Of a stretch of DNA of 52,201 nucleotides, positions 9,752-19,180 are shown piece after piece. The notes under the pieces are model-generated. The model saw nothing but the letters and a program-made list of their open reading frames with translations, was not told the DNA's origin and ran no database searches. Each line of letters begins with the position of its first letter. Positions within the stretch are counted from its first letter, which is position 1. The position numbers were made by a program, and so were the translations under genes. Origin of the DNA: Bradyrhizobium yuanmingense (GTDB lineage: Bacteria > Pseudomonadota > Alphaproteobacteria > Rhizobiales > Xanthobacteraceae); the NCBI RefSeq assembly GCF_029167105.1, contig NZ_JARFML010000046.1:1-52201 (forward strand). Reading direction: 5' to 3'.

Positions 9752-10372
9752 CTGTCCGTCCTTCTTCGGGCCGGACTCTAACTCTTTCTGGAGGAAATAC
9801 TCAGTGGCAGGTCAGCTCCATTCCAGGTGTCCACGGGGAGCTGAGTTGTGACGATTATAGATGCGCGGCCATGGCGGTCCTCGAGCAGGTCGCGGCGTTC
9901 GGCGGCAGTGAGCACGGGCAAGCCCCAATCGTCCAAGATCAAAAGCTGAGCGAGGCCGAGACTTTTGAGGAGCCGGGGGTAGCGCCCGTCCCCGCGAGCG
10001 AGCGCGAGGGCTTCGAACAGTCTTGGGACGCGATGATAGAGGACGGAGCGATTGTCGCGGCAGGCCTTGTGGCCGAGGGCACAGGCTAACAACTTTTGCC
10101 AGGCCGGTGGCGCCGTGACGAGCAACTTCTCGTGGCGATCGATGCAGCGGCCTTCGACGAGCTTGGCGAAAAAGACGGGATCGGTGCCACGCGGGGTACG
10201 CAGATCAACGTCTTCGACGCAAGCATTCTGAGGCAATGCGGCGATCTTGAGGCGCCTGGTGGGCCGCCTGGTATCGCGTTCGGCGGCTTCGCCGTCGACC
10301 AACATGCCGATCCGATCTTCGAACGGCACGGCTTCGAGATCGGGTAATCGGCGCTGCTACTCGAAGGCTGTG

Positions 10373-11076
10373 GCCATTCCGCTGAGGCCGAGTTCCGATC
10401 AGCCGTGCGCGGGTTTGGCGGTTGAGTATGCATGGCCTCTTTTGCTCCAGTGAAGTAGTCGCGGCCGCAGATGATGCCGTGGCGCAACAAGTGTTGGCGC
10501 GGATCTCGCCGGTTGCAATCTGCCGTTTTACGACACTTTTCCTTGCATCTAGTTGCTTGCGTATTTGCAGATCAGAATGGCTTCGCGCGAATCCTGTCAC
10601 TACAAGCGGGGCAAGCGTATAGACAGAGTGTAGCGATCGTTATTAGTGCGAGCGATCTCTGGACTCTTCGAATTTTGGGCGGCACTGTAGCGTGCGCTCG
10701 TAGATGCGACAGTCTGTCGTGATAATTCTGCATCAAGGACGGCAGCGCGAAAACTCCCTCTCAAAGTGCCGCCGACCGAGCCGCTGGCTGTTAGGTGCCG
10801 ATAAAACGATGCAGCGCGCTTCAAAAACGCGCGAGCAGCGACTTTGACAGCTCATTTCTAAAGACGGCGCTCAGTCGACGCCTGTTGAGCACTGCACCGT
10901 CCTATTTGGTCTAGTAGCTGCGAGATTGACCTGCCACGGGTAAGTTCGCATCTCTTAAGATGCGAGAAGGCCGTTCCTCGGGATATGTAGAGAGCCTGCC
11001 GGATTTTGCCAAACCGCGTACTGTACTCGATTTCACTGCCCTGGAGCGCACGCCTGCTGAGGGAATGGAGAACGAC
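10373..11076. other. Intergenic region upstream of the oxoamine synthase
   Basis: About 700 bases. Open frames here are short, overlap on both strands and lack recognisable products. The left part is probably remnant IS21 sequence. The segment before 11077 may hold the promoter of the synthase, but I see no strong consensus. Confidence 0.35.
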
Positions 11077-12363
11077 ATGAAGCAACGGATCGTGCCTTCC
11101 GAAGGTGGTCGTCCGAAAGGGCACTTTCGGAACACCGCGTACGTCATCGAAAAGAGCAGGCCATTTTTTGACGCGGCTCACAACGCTGGTCTCATGGCTG
11201 TTCAAGGACGTTCTACGACCGGACGCGCATTTGCGCTAGGAACCGGTCCACTTGATGGTCGGCGGGAGATAATTGATTTTGTACGGTGTTCCTATTTGGG
11301 GCTGGACAATCATCCTACGATCCTAGCTGGCGCGATCGACGCGATCGAGGCGCACCGATCACTGCACTGGTCTTGCGCACGAACCCGACTTAATTTCGAT
11401 TTCCTGGCAGAGCTCGAGGCCAATTTGTCGGAAATGTTCCGCGCGCGTATGATCGCCTTTTCGACCGTCATGCTCGCTAATCTTGGAGCCATGCCCATTC
11501 TTGCTTCTGGCATGTTGACAGACGGCACGAAGCCGGTCGTCGTATTTGATCGCAACGCGCACCTCTCGCTCGCCTATCACAAGCCGGTCGTTGCGGACGA
11601 AACGCGCGTGGAAACCATTGCGCACAACGATATTGACGCTCTTGAAGACTTGTGCCGTAAACATCCGGTAGTTGCCTATGTTTGCGATGGTGTCTATTCG
11701 ATGGGCGGAAACGCGCCCATCAAGGAGCTGCGCGAACTCCAGGAACGTTATGGGCTCTTTTTGTATATCGACGATGCTCACGGAATATCGCTATTCGGAC
11801 CTCATGGGGAAGGATTTGCTCGTACTCAGTTCCCGGAAGCTTTAGGCGATCGCACAATCATAGCAGCCTCGCTGGCCAAGGGATTCGGAGCATCGGGCGG
11901 CATGTTGATGCTAGGAACGGTCGAGCAGGAAGATCTGTTTCGACGTTACTCTATTCCCTATGCATTTTCGGTGGCCCCCAATTTGGCGGCAGTTGGTGCG
12001 GCGCTGGCGTCTTGTAAAATCCACCGCTCGGCAGAACTTGGCGATCGTCAGAAGCAGTTAGGGCAACGGATTAAGGTTTTTGACGCTCGTGTAACGACAG
12101 TCGAGCAAGGCAGTTCACTTCCAATCAGAATGCTTTCTATCGGATCGGAAGCCAAGGCGATTGCAGTGGCACGAGAGCTTCTCGACGCCGGCTTTTACAC
12201 CTCCGTGATCTTCTTCCCTACCGTTGCCCAAGGGAAGGCAGGCATTCGAGTGTGTGTTACGGCAGATCATCAGATTGGCGACATAGAACGGCTGTGTAAC
12301 TGCATTTTAGACAGAGTACCCCAGGCCAGGCTCGACGAAGCAGCAAAGACCGGAGCGCAATGA
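11077..12363 (+). CDS. Alpha-oxoamine synthase family (AONS/KBL/CqsA-like)
   Basis: A 428-residue fold-type I PLP enzyme. FVRCSYLGLDNHP marks the N-terminal family signature, YIDDAHGISLFGPHGEG holds the PLP-binding Asp and His, and AASLAKGFGASGG carries the catalytic Lys. Family members condense an amino acid with an acyl-CoA, with decarboxylation, giving an alpha-aminoketone; CqsA and 8-amino-7-oxononanoate synthase are examples. No biotin genes lie nearby, so a signalling or secondary-metabolite role is more likely. I chose ATG 11077 because GGAG lies seven bases upstream; ATG at 11065 and an ORF start at 10960 are alternatives. An SDR follows 160 bases on and could reduce the ketone product. 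Confidence 0.8.
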   Translation: MKQRIVPSEGGRPKGHFRNTAYVIEKSRPFFDAAHNAGLMAVQGRSTTGRAFALGTGPLDGRREIIDFVRCSYLGLDNHPTILAGAIDAIEAHRSLHWSCARTRLNFDFLAELEANLSEMFRARMIAFSTVMLANLGAMPILASGMLTDGTKPVVVFDRNAHLSLAYHKPVVADETRVETIAHNDIDALEDLCRKHPVVAYVCDGVYSMGGNAPIKELRELQERYGLFLYIDDAHGISLFGPHGEGFARTQFPEALGDRTIIAASLAKGFGASGGMLMLGTVEQEDLFRRYSIPYAFSVAPNLAAVGAALASCKIHRSAELGDRQKQLGQRIKVFDARVTTVEQGSSLPIRMLSIGSEAKAIAVARELLDAGFYTSVIFFPTVAQGKAGIRVCVTADHQIGDIERLCNCILDRVPQARLDEAAKTGAQ

Positions 12364-12523
12364 TAACACCACTCGCCAGCAGGGAGGCCCCAGGCAGAAC
12401 AGCTGCAATAAGGTACACCTGCAACGAGGACATGAGCGTTCATTTAGCGGTGGACACGGTGCTCCTTTTCGAAGGCCATCCTCCTGAGCGCAACGAAAGG
12501 CGCTCCTTTCGACATTCGGAACC

Positions 12524-13306
12524 ATGGTAGCAGGAGAGCTGAGAGAAGGTGATCCGGGCGTTGTCCTCGTGACTGGAGGAGCACGCGGCATCGGACTTGA
12601 GATCGTGCGACGGTTCTTGGCGGATCGCTATCGAGTAGCCTTCGTGGCGACACAGCCCAAGCACGTGCAGCATGCGCTCGAAAGCCTTGGCTATTCGGAG
12701 GAGCGCCTATGTGCGGGGGTGGTCGACGTCACCCAGGAAACTGAGGTGACCCGATTTGTTGACCAGATCCGGCGACGGTGGGGGCTAATCACGGCTTTGG
12801 TAAACAATGCCGGAATTTCTCCAAAGCGCGTGGACCAGAACGTCCCTTGGCTTTCGCAAATGTCATCTCAGGAATGGGCAAGAGTCATCGATGTCAATCT
12901 AAGCGGCCCGTTCTTTCTAATGCGTCTGTTAGCACCATCGATGATTTCAAACGGCTATGGACGCATCATCAACGTCGGCTCTCTGGCGGGTCGCGCCATG
13001 CCGTTGATCGCGGGTCCGCATTATGCTGCATCGAAAGCGGGATTGGTCGGGTTAACCCGCGCTGCTGCCCGTGATCTCGCGCCATACGGTGTTACGGTCA
13101 ATTGTATCGCCCCGGGTCGGGTTCTCAGTGATCTAACTGGGCCGGCGGAAGCCGCGGTGAACCGTTCCGCCCTCAGCCGTATTCCTGTTGGTCGTTTTGG
13201 GAGAGCCGAAGAGGTGGCGGAGCTCGCTGCCTTTCTGGCATCACCGGGGGCGGGCTTTATTACAGGTGCGACGATCGATATAACGGGTGGCGAGTTCGCT
13301 GCGTAG
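12524..13306 (+). CDS. Short-chain dehydrogenase/reductase
   Basis: A 260-residue classical SDR. VTGGARGIGLEIV is the NAD(P)-binding glycine motif, NNAGIS the structural motif, and the catalytic Ser and YxxxK are seen in NVGSLAGR and YAASKAG. The end, GAGFITGATIDITGGEF, is typical of FabG-like members. It probably reduces a keto group. Being next to the alpha-oxoamine synthase, the aminoketone is a reasonable candidate substrate, though this is inference from position only. Confidence 0.88.
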   Translation: MVAGELREGDPGVVLVTGGARGIGLEIVRRFLADRYRVAFVATQPKHVQHALESLGYSEERLCAGVVDVTQETEVTRFVDQIRRRWGLITALVNNAGISPKRVDQNVPWLSQMSSQEWARVIDVNLSGPFFLMRLLAPSMISNGYGRIINVGSLAGRAMPLIAGPHYAASKAGLVGLTRAAARDLAPYGVTVNCIAPGRVLSDLTGPAEAAVNRSALSRIPVGRFGRAEEVAELAAFLASPGAGFITGATIDITGGEFAA

Positions 13307-14304
13307 CTGGTAAGCGTTGTTATGGCGCAATAGCGTTCTTCATGCGCTAAATTGAGTTCGCATGGGATCAGCCACGAAAACAGTCTACGAAGATGCAAGC
13401 ACCAAACTTCTCCGGCCGCTGACGTCGTCGACTTCGCCGTGCCATGCGTTCCAGAAGAAAGAGTCGTACTTGGAATCGGGGCGAATACTTTCGAGCGACG
13501 ATGACTTGATCGCTTTCCGAGCGCGGAAATGCATTAGCGATGACGCGCTGCTGCATCCCACTTGTGTAACATCTTCCAATTTTGCGACCGGCGCGGTACT
13601 CTCCGGAGGAGCGGCGCGAGGCTTGTGTCGGAGCTCCTGCATATTATGCGCTCTACCGGACAGGAATGTCGCGTTGAGCATGCAGGAACTTCCTGGTGTC
13701 CTCAGACGCTGAAGTCCAGCATTGGATTGGCGAGGATACTGCTATGTTATGGTTCGGCATACCAGCGGCGGGATCCCGATGGCCCAAGCCGGCTGTGATC
13801 GAGCGAGGAGCAGGGGTCATTGCCTTCCTAGCACTCTCGAACTGCTGATGAAGAGCGTTCGCCCGCTCAATGCGCGGAACGCGCCGGGGGAATCTCCTCT
13901 CGGTAGCGCGGCCTACGTCCCAATCTCCTACAGCGACGCGTTCTGATGGCGCAGGGGGAAACGGAGAGTGCATTTCACGCCTTACTAATCAGCCCGCATA
14001 CCCTTTAGCTGCGCTTTCGCGCCGCTTGAGATAGGTCACGCCGAAAGCATCCCCTGTCGTGTCGAAGCGAAATTGTTGGAGACATTGCGCGGCGGCACAG
14101 TCCTTGCTGGCTCGACGGAGCTTCTGTTCAGCAGGTCGGCAGAGAATCAGAGGGCGAGCAGGTGGTCAAAAGACTTGCATAGGGAAAGTCGTCTGTTAGC
14201 TCTCATAACTCGAAAGCGTCCGGCACCGGGCTCTCCGGAACGATGCTTACGGGCACCGCATCCGCAGGCGGATAACTTCCAAAGCATAACTATGGCTGAA
14301 GAGA
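13307..14304. other. Intergenic region, about 1 kb, no supported gene
   Basis: Several short open frames on both strands overlap one another (13362-13712, 13385-13681, 13653-13973, 14073-14318), none with a clear Shine-Dalgarno or recognisable domain. The region may contain degraded genes or long regulatory DNA upstream of the second CoA-transferase. I see nothing firm in it. Confidence 0.4.
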
Positions 14305-16770
14305 ATGAAGGCAACTAAAGAGGCGTTGTCGCAGCTGCGAGTGGTCGAAATTGGTAGCTCAGCTGCGACAAGCTACTGTGCGCGGCTGTTTGCCGACTTC
14401 GGCGCCGAGGTTTGGAAGGTCGAGCCGCCGACCGGCGATCCACTTCGTTCCAGTGCTCCGCTGACCCCAGGTGGCCAGAGCGCGTGGTTCGCGTTCCTCA
14501 ATTTCAACAAGTCAAGTATCGTCATCGATGCTGCCGACCCAGGAGCGGTCGAGCGACTGACGCTGTTGATTGAGGATTGCGACATTCTGGTCGATGGCCG
14601 TGATGTCGATGGCGCCAACTGTGCCCCAGTTGATGTCAACGCAATCCGACAACGGCGACCCGCATTGATCTACCTGGATGTGAGCTGGTTCGGGCAGGAC
14701 GGGCCTTATGCTGAGTTCAATGCGAGCGACTCGATCGTTCGCGCCCTTGCTGGTCTCATTAAGCTGGTTGGGCCAGTTGAAGGACCTCCTTTGCACGCGC
14801 CGGATTTCCAGGCCGGTATCCTGGCGGGTCTATGGGGCTTTATCGCATCGGCTTCGTCAGTGTTTGAGCGAATGCAGACTAGAGCAGGCCGGTCTTACTC
14901 GCTCAGTATCTTCGAAGCATGTATCTCGCTCAGCGAGTATCAGCTATTTGAAGCATTTCAGCACGGCGATGTGATGCGCCGGATCGGCATCAATCGCTTC
15001 TGGCCTAATTTTCCAGTAGGCATCTATGAAACTAAAAAGGGGTGGCTCGGCGTCACAACAATAACCCCGCCCCAGTGGCGTGCGTTCTGCGACATGCTCG
15101 GTCTTGCTCAATTGCGTGACGATCCAGCTCTAGTGCTAGGTGCCGACCGTCTGAACCATGTGGAGCAGATCGAGCGACTTCTCATCCCAAGGCTTAAGAA
15201 GCGGACCGCGCTACAGTGGTTCGCCCAGGGACTAAAGCGCAAGATCCCGATTGTACCGGTGCCAGCGATGTCCGATCTTCTCCAGGATAAGGAGAAGATC
15301 GAGCGGAGTGCAATCGTTCCAATTCTGCTCGGCAAGGAAAGAGCGCTGACGGCTGGCTCAATGCAGCGGCTTACACTGACACCGCCGCGCCGGGGCGGAA
15401 AGGTTCCGTGTCCGGGCGAGCGGCAGGCTCTGACGAATAGCCGATCGAACTCCGCAACAGGCGGGCCGACGTTCGTCGGCTGCAGTGGTCCACCCGAACA
15501 ACCTTTGCTGAAGACGCGTGTCATTGACTTTTCCATGGGCTGGGCTGGCCCGTTGTGTACGCGGACCCTTGCTGACCTCGGCGCGGACGTGATCAAGATC
15601 GAGGCGATCCAATACCCGGACTGGTGGCGCGGTGTCGATCGCCGGCCCGATTACGTAAACCGTCAGATGTACGAGAAGACGCTGCGTTTCTGCATGATGA
15701 ACCGAAACAAGCGCGGCATCACACTCGATCTGACCAGACCCGAGGGCCTCACCCTTGCTAAGCGGCTGATAGCGGGCGCCGACATCGTTGTCGACAATTA
15801 TTCGGTGGATGTGCTGCCAAAGCTAGGGCTCGGTTACGAGGTGCTGAGAAGGCTCAACCCCCGCCTCGTAGTGATGTCGATGTCGGCCTTTGGCAAGAAC
15901 AGCGCTTTTCGCGATTGCCGGGCATACGGCTCGACGCTGGAGCAGGGCTCGGGATTGCCGAGCGTGGTCGGAAGTGCCAATGGGCCGCCGGTCATGAGCC
16001 ACGTTGCTTTCGGGGATGCTATAGGCGGTCTGAATGGTTGCGCTGCAGTTCTTGTTGCACTGATCCACGCACGCGAGACTGGGCAGGGGCAGTTTATTGA
16101 CCTCGCGCAGATCGAATGCATGATGCCGCTTGCTGCTCCATGGATCATTATCCAATCCCTTTGCGGTACGTCGACAAGGTACGGCAATCGGCATCCTCAG
16201 TTTGTGCCGCACGGCTGCTTCCGCTGCGCCGGAGAAGACGGCTGGATCGCAGTGGCTGCGACCGACGCGGGTATGTGGCAGAGGCTTGCGAGCGTGATCG
16301 GCCGAGAAGACTGGGCTGCTGACCCCTCGTTGAAAGTTGCGGACCGCCGCCGTTCGATGGAGGATACGATCGATAGAGCAATCGAAGCCTGGACGCGCAC
16401 ACGTGATGCAGATCAGGCGATGTTCCAGCTGCAGGCCGCGAGCATCGCAGCCGGCGTCGTGCGCCTGCCAATCGACCTGCTAAAGGATCCGCAACTTAGA
16501 TATCGTTCATTCTTTCAGGACCTTGAACGGGCTTTCATCGGTCTGCACGCGCAATCGTCGATCCCGATTCGTGAGCGCACACGGCCTCATTCGATCCGCC
16601 GAGCAGCACCCGTTCTGGGAGAACATAACACGGAGATTCTGACCGGCCTTTTAGGCCTCCGCGAGCCGGAAATCGCTGATCTCGAGAGGAAGGGCATCAT
16701 CGGGACGAGAATGCTCTCGGAGGTGGAGCTGAGCGAAAGACGAAGATCTCAAGAAACATCGACGATATAG
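14305..16770 (+). CDS. Double-domain CaiB/BaiF family CoA-transferase (copy B)
   Basis: An 821-residue paralogue of the protein at 840-3269, with long identical stretches such as VVEIGSSAATSYCARLFADFG near the start and GWAGPLCTRTLADLGADVIK in the second domain. Both domains again hold the expected Asp (APDFQAG; FGDAIGG). It transfers CoA to an unknown carboxylate. The divergence between copies is spread evenly and both frames are open, so both are probably functional rather than one being a decaying duplicate. The flavin monooxygenase lies about 700 bases downstream. Confidence 0.85.
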   Translation: MKATKEALSQLRVVEIGSSAATSYCARLFADFGAEVWKVEPPTGDPLRSSAPLTPGGQSAWFAFLNFNKSSIVIDAADPGAVERLTLLIEDCDILVDGRDVDGANCAPVDVNAIRQRRPALIYLDVSWFGQDGPYAEFNASDSIVRALAGLIKLVGPVEGPPLHAPDFQAGILAGLWGFIASASSVFERMQTRAGRSYSLSIFEACISLSEYQLFEAFQHGDVMRRIGINRFWPNFPVGIYETKKGWLGVTTITPPQWRAFCDMLGLAQLRDDPALVLGADRLNHVEQIERLLIPRLKKRTALQWFAQGLKRKIPIVPVPAMSDLLQDKEKIERSAIVPILLGKERALTAGSMQRLTLTPPRRGGKVPCPGERQALTNSRSNSATGGPTFVGCSGPPEQPLLKTRVIDFSMGWAGPLCTRTLADLGADVIKIEAIQYPDWWRGVDRRPDYVNRQMYEKTLRFCMMNRNKRGITLDLTRPEGLTLAKRLIAGADIVVDNYSVDVLPKLGLGYEVLRRLNPRLVVMSMSAFGKNSAFRDCRAYGSTLEQGSGLPSVVGSANGPPVMSHVAFGDAIGGLNGCAAVLVALIHARETGQGQFIDLAQIECMMPLAAPWIIIQSLCGTSTRYGNRHPQFVPHGCFRCAGEDGWIAVAATDAGMWQRLASVIGREDWAADPSLKVADRRRSMEDTIDRAIEAWTRTRDADQAMFQLQAASIAAGVVRLPIDLLKDPQLRYRSFFQDLERAFIGLHAQSSIPIRERTRPHSIRRAAPVLGEHNTEILTGLLGLREPEIADLERKGIIGTRMLSEVELSERRRSQETSTI

Positions 16771-17477
16771 CCTCGCGTTTTACGTGTGGCTCTCACCGAA
16801 GGTTTGAGGAAAAAGTGTATGGTTAGGCAGTTGCAGATGTAACAGAATTTTCCAGGTCAAGGGCGGACTGGATTGTCTGATAACAGCGCAGTTGCACTTG
16901 CATTTATTCGCGTCGGTTGGCGCGCCGTGCGCTAGATAGAGTATGTGGAGATCCGCATGCCTTGGCGCGAAACGACTGCCACCTTGGCCTGAGGAGCGGG
17001 CTCAAAGATCGCCGGTCGTACTTACTGATCTGCTGGCTGGTCTACAGTACAAACACATCGTTCTCGTCCGTGGGTTCGAACCGCACCGAGCGGTCGACCC
17101 TCTGCACGCTCGACACTGGTAAGGTCGAACGTCTGGAGGTCGGCTGCTATTCGGAGGCAAGGCCATGACGAGATGAAAGTGGCGCCGAAGTCAACTACCA
17201 GTGCTCGCTGTTGCTCCCGATATGTACCCGTGTCACCTATACTTTCGACGTCTGCTGCAAAAGAGTGAGACCGCCTCCAGAATAGCTTTGCAAGAGCTGA
17301 ATAAACAGCGCTTGCACAGCAGCGACTCGTAATCAGTACGGAGCGAAGCGTTCCTTCGATTGCTTTGTTGCCTCCTGCTGCTCTGAAAGAACATGTGCGG
17401 TGTTTAGGTGGAATGTAGATTGTCGACCGATGGGCCGGTCGCTCTGACATGAGAAGCGTTTGAGAGAGGAGTACGGC
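16771..17477. other. Intergenic region
   Basis: About 700 bases between the second CoA-transferase and the monooxygenase. A palindromic GGTTCGAACC near 17073 resembles a tRNA T-arm, but no acceptor or anticodon arm surrounds it. No gene is supported. Confidence 0.4.
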
Positions 17478-18821
17478 ATGGCGCGTAAGGGTCAAATGGC
17501 GCTCGGACTATACGTCTTACAGGCGGGATATATCGAGGGAGCTTGGCGCGATCCGAGCGTGCCGAAGACGGGCGGAGTCGATATCGAGCATTATGCACAT
17601 CTTGCGGCACTTGCCGAAGGCGCGGCATTTCACTTCGTGTTTCTTCCAGATAGCCCAAGTGTCGTCGAACGAGATAATGAAAACATAGCACGTGCAGGCC
17701 GAAACGATGCGTTTGAGCCCATCACCCTTTTGTCGGCTCTTTCATCAAGAACAAAGAATATCGGCATTGTTGCAACGGCGACCACGACGTATCACCAGCC
17801 TTATCATCTCGCACGTATGATTGCGTCCCTTGACCACCTCTCACAAGGACGCGCTGCTTGGAATATCGTTACCTCCGGAAATAAGTTCGAAGGGGCCAAT
17901 TTTGGCGATGCGGAAATTCCAGAGCATGACGAGAGATATGAGCGAGCTAGAGAGTTCGTAGGTGTCATGAAGGGGCTTTGGGATACATGGGAAGACGACG
18001 CCTTCGTTCGTGACAAGCAAAGCGGGATCTTCGCCGATACGACGAAGCTGCACTTCCTCAATCACCGGGGAGCCTATTTCTCGGTCAGAGGCCCACTGAA
18101 TATCGCACGGCCGCCCCAAGGCTATCCTGTACTCGTGCAGGCTGGCTCATCCGAGGCCGGAGTCAGATTCGCTGCCGAATTTGCCGAAGTTGTGTTCACA
18201 GCCCAGCCTTTGCTTGAAAGCAGTAAGCAGTACTACGCAGATCTAAAGCAGAAAGCTCGTGGGCTGGGGCGTAAAGACGACCAGATATTGGTGATGCCGG
18301 GCATTGTCCCGATTGTCGGAAGGACCAAGCAGGAGGCCTCCGATAAGCTTAAGAAACTGCAGTCCTATACACATGCAGGCGTCATGACGGAGACGGCAGA
18401 TCGGTGGCTGGGGTTCGTTACCGACCTGCGTGCGATCGATTTGGACTCGTTAGTGCCCGCTACTTTGCCAGAGACGAATTTCATTCAGAGCCGCCAGAAG
18501 GTGCTCCTCGAGCTAGCTGCGCGCCAAGGAATGACCTGGAGACAGCTGATCCGCTCAGTATCGGATTCGCGCGGACATCTAATGGTGGTCGGGACGCCCG
18601 ATGAGATAACCGACATCATGATCAATGCCTTCGATCAATATGCGGCCGATGGATTCAACCTCATTCCCGCCATCGTTCCGAGCGGGCTCAAGGATTTTGT
18701 GGAGCTCGTCGTTCCTGAACTGCGCCGACGGGGTAAGTTTAGGTCGGAAAGCTCCGGGCGGACTCTTAGAGAAAACCTGGGGCTCAAGAGGCCACCCAAT
18801 CAGTTTACACGAGCGGCGTAA
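17478..18821 (+). CDS. LLM-class flavin monooxygenase, NtaA/SnaA/DszA type
   Basis: A 447-residue luciferase-like monooxygenase. GGVDIEHYAHLAALAEGA, TKNIGIVATATTTYHQPYH and the GRAAWNIVTS segment followed by HDERYERAREFV are hallmarks of the NtaA/SnaA/DszA/SsuD-related subfamily. It uses FMNH2 supplied by a separate reductase to oxygenate small organic substrates. No reductase gene is in the window. ATG 17478 is preceded by GAGAGGAG. It may oxidise a product of the CoA-ester pathway encoded upstream, but its transcript appears separate. Confidence 0.87.
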   Translation: MARKGQMALGLYVLQAGYIEGAWRDPSVPKTGGVDIEHYAHLAALAEGAAFHFVFLPDSPSVVERDNENIARAGRNDAFEPITLLSALSSRTKNIGIVATATTTYHQPYHLARMIASLDHLSQGRAAWNIVTSGNKFEGANFGDAEIPEHDERYERAREFVGVMKGLWDTWEDDAFVRDKQSGIFADTTKLHFLNHRGAYFSVRGPLNIARPPQGYPVLVQAGSSEAGVRFAAEFAEVVFTAQPLLESSKQYYADLKQKARGLGRKDDQILVMPGIVPIVGRTKQEASDKLKKLQSYTHAGVMTETADRWLGFVTDLRAIDLDSLVPATLPETNFIQSRQKVLLELAARQGMTWRQLIRSVSDSRGHLMVVGTPDEITDIMINAFDQYAADGFNLIPAIVPSGLKDFVELVVPELRRRGKFRSESSGRTLRENLGLKRPPNQFTRAA

Positions 18822-18923
18822 GCCGTGCTTTGGCTACTTGGAGGCAGAGCGCGCTGAGCGCTGTCTGAGCTGCTGCCGGTTTGATGGACACCAAGATTAG
18901 GTGTTCATTGAGCCGGAGGTGGG

Positions 18924-19180
18924 ATGAAGAGACGGAAGTTCAGTCGCGAGTTCAAGATCGAGGCGGTCAAGCTGGTCAGGGAACGCGGGGGTTGGTGGCG
19001 CAGGCCGGCCGCGACCTGGACGTTCATGAGAATGTGGTGCGCAAGTGGGTCAAGGAGTTCGGCTCTGACCCGGTGCAGGCCTTTCCCGGCCACAGGCAGA
19101 TGAAGCCTGAGCAACAGGAGATCGAGCGGTTGCGCCGCGAGGTCGCCAAATTGAAGGCCGAGCGGGATATTCTAAAAAAC
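18924..19180 (+). pseudogene. IS3-family OrfA remnant, frameshifted and cut
   Basis: Starts MKRRKFSREFKIEAVKLVRE after a GGAGG, then shifts frame in a G-run near 18993 and continues LVAQAGRDLDVHENVVRKWV to ERDILK. It stops at an A-run where an IS110-type element has been inserted. The matching OrfB N-terminus resumes at about 20779. The element is inactive. Confidence 0.8.

Larger units (their letters stand above)
8547..9814 (-). mobile_element. IS3-family (IS407-group-like) insertion sequence
   Basis: A 1268-bp element bounded by inverted ends starting TGACCTGCCACTG. GCTC occurs on both flanks (8543-8546 and 9815-9818), matching the 4-bp target duplication usual for the IS407 group. It carries orfA and orfB on the minus strand, both intact, with a run of seven A at the overlap. 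It disrupts an istB gene. A near-identical start of another copy lies at 52076. Confidence 0.85.
8440..10372 (-). pseudogene. istB: istB-like ATPase of an IS21-family element, interrupted
   Basis: The minus strand encodes the IstB transposition helper ATPase in two parts, 10372 to 9815 and 8546 to about 8440, split by the IS407-type element. Typical IstB stretches are seen: ALGHKACRDNRSVLYHRVPR, LLILDDWGLPVL (Walker B) and, beyond the insertion, the Asp-Ala-Ile-Leu-Asp-Arg-Leu-Val-His tail. The Walker A loop is degraded (TAPPAWQK where GPTGVGKS is expected) and a stop lies in the N-terminal part. No istA is visible, so the element is dead. Confidence 0.78.

Noticed and set aside
17060..17110. 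tRNA-like T-arm around GGTTCGAACC
   Set aside because: The T-stem has a mismatch, and no acceptor, D or anticodon arm can be built around it.
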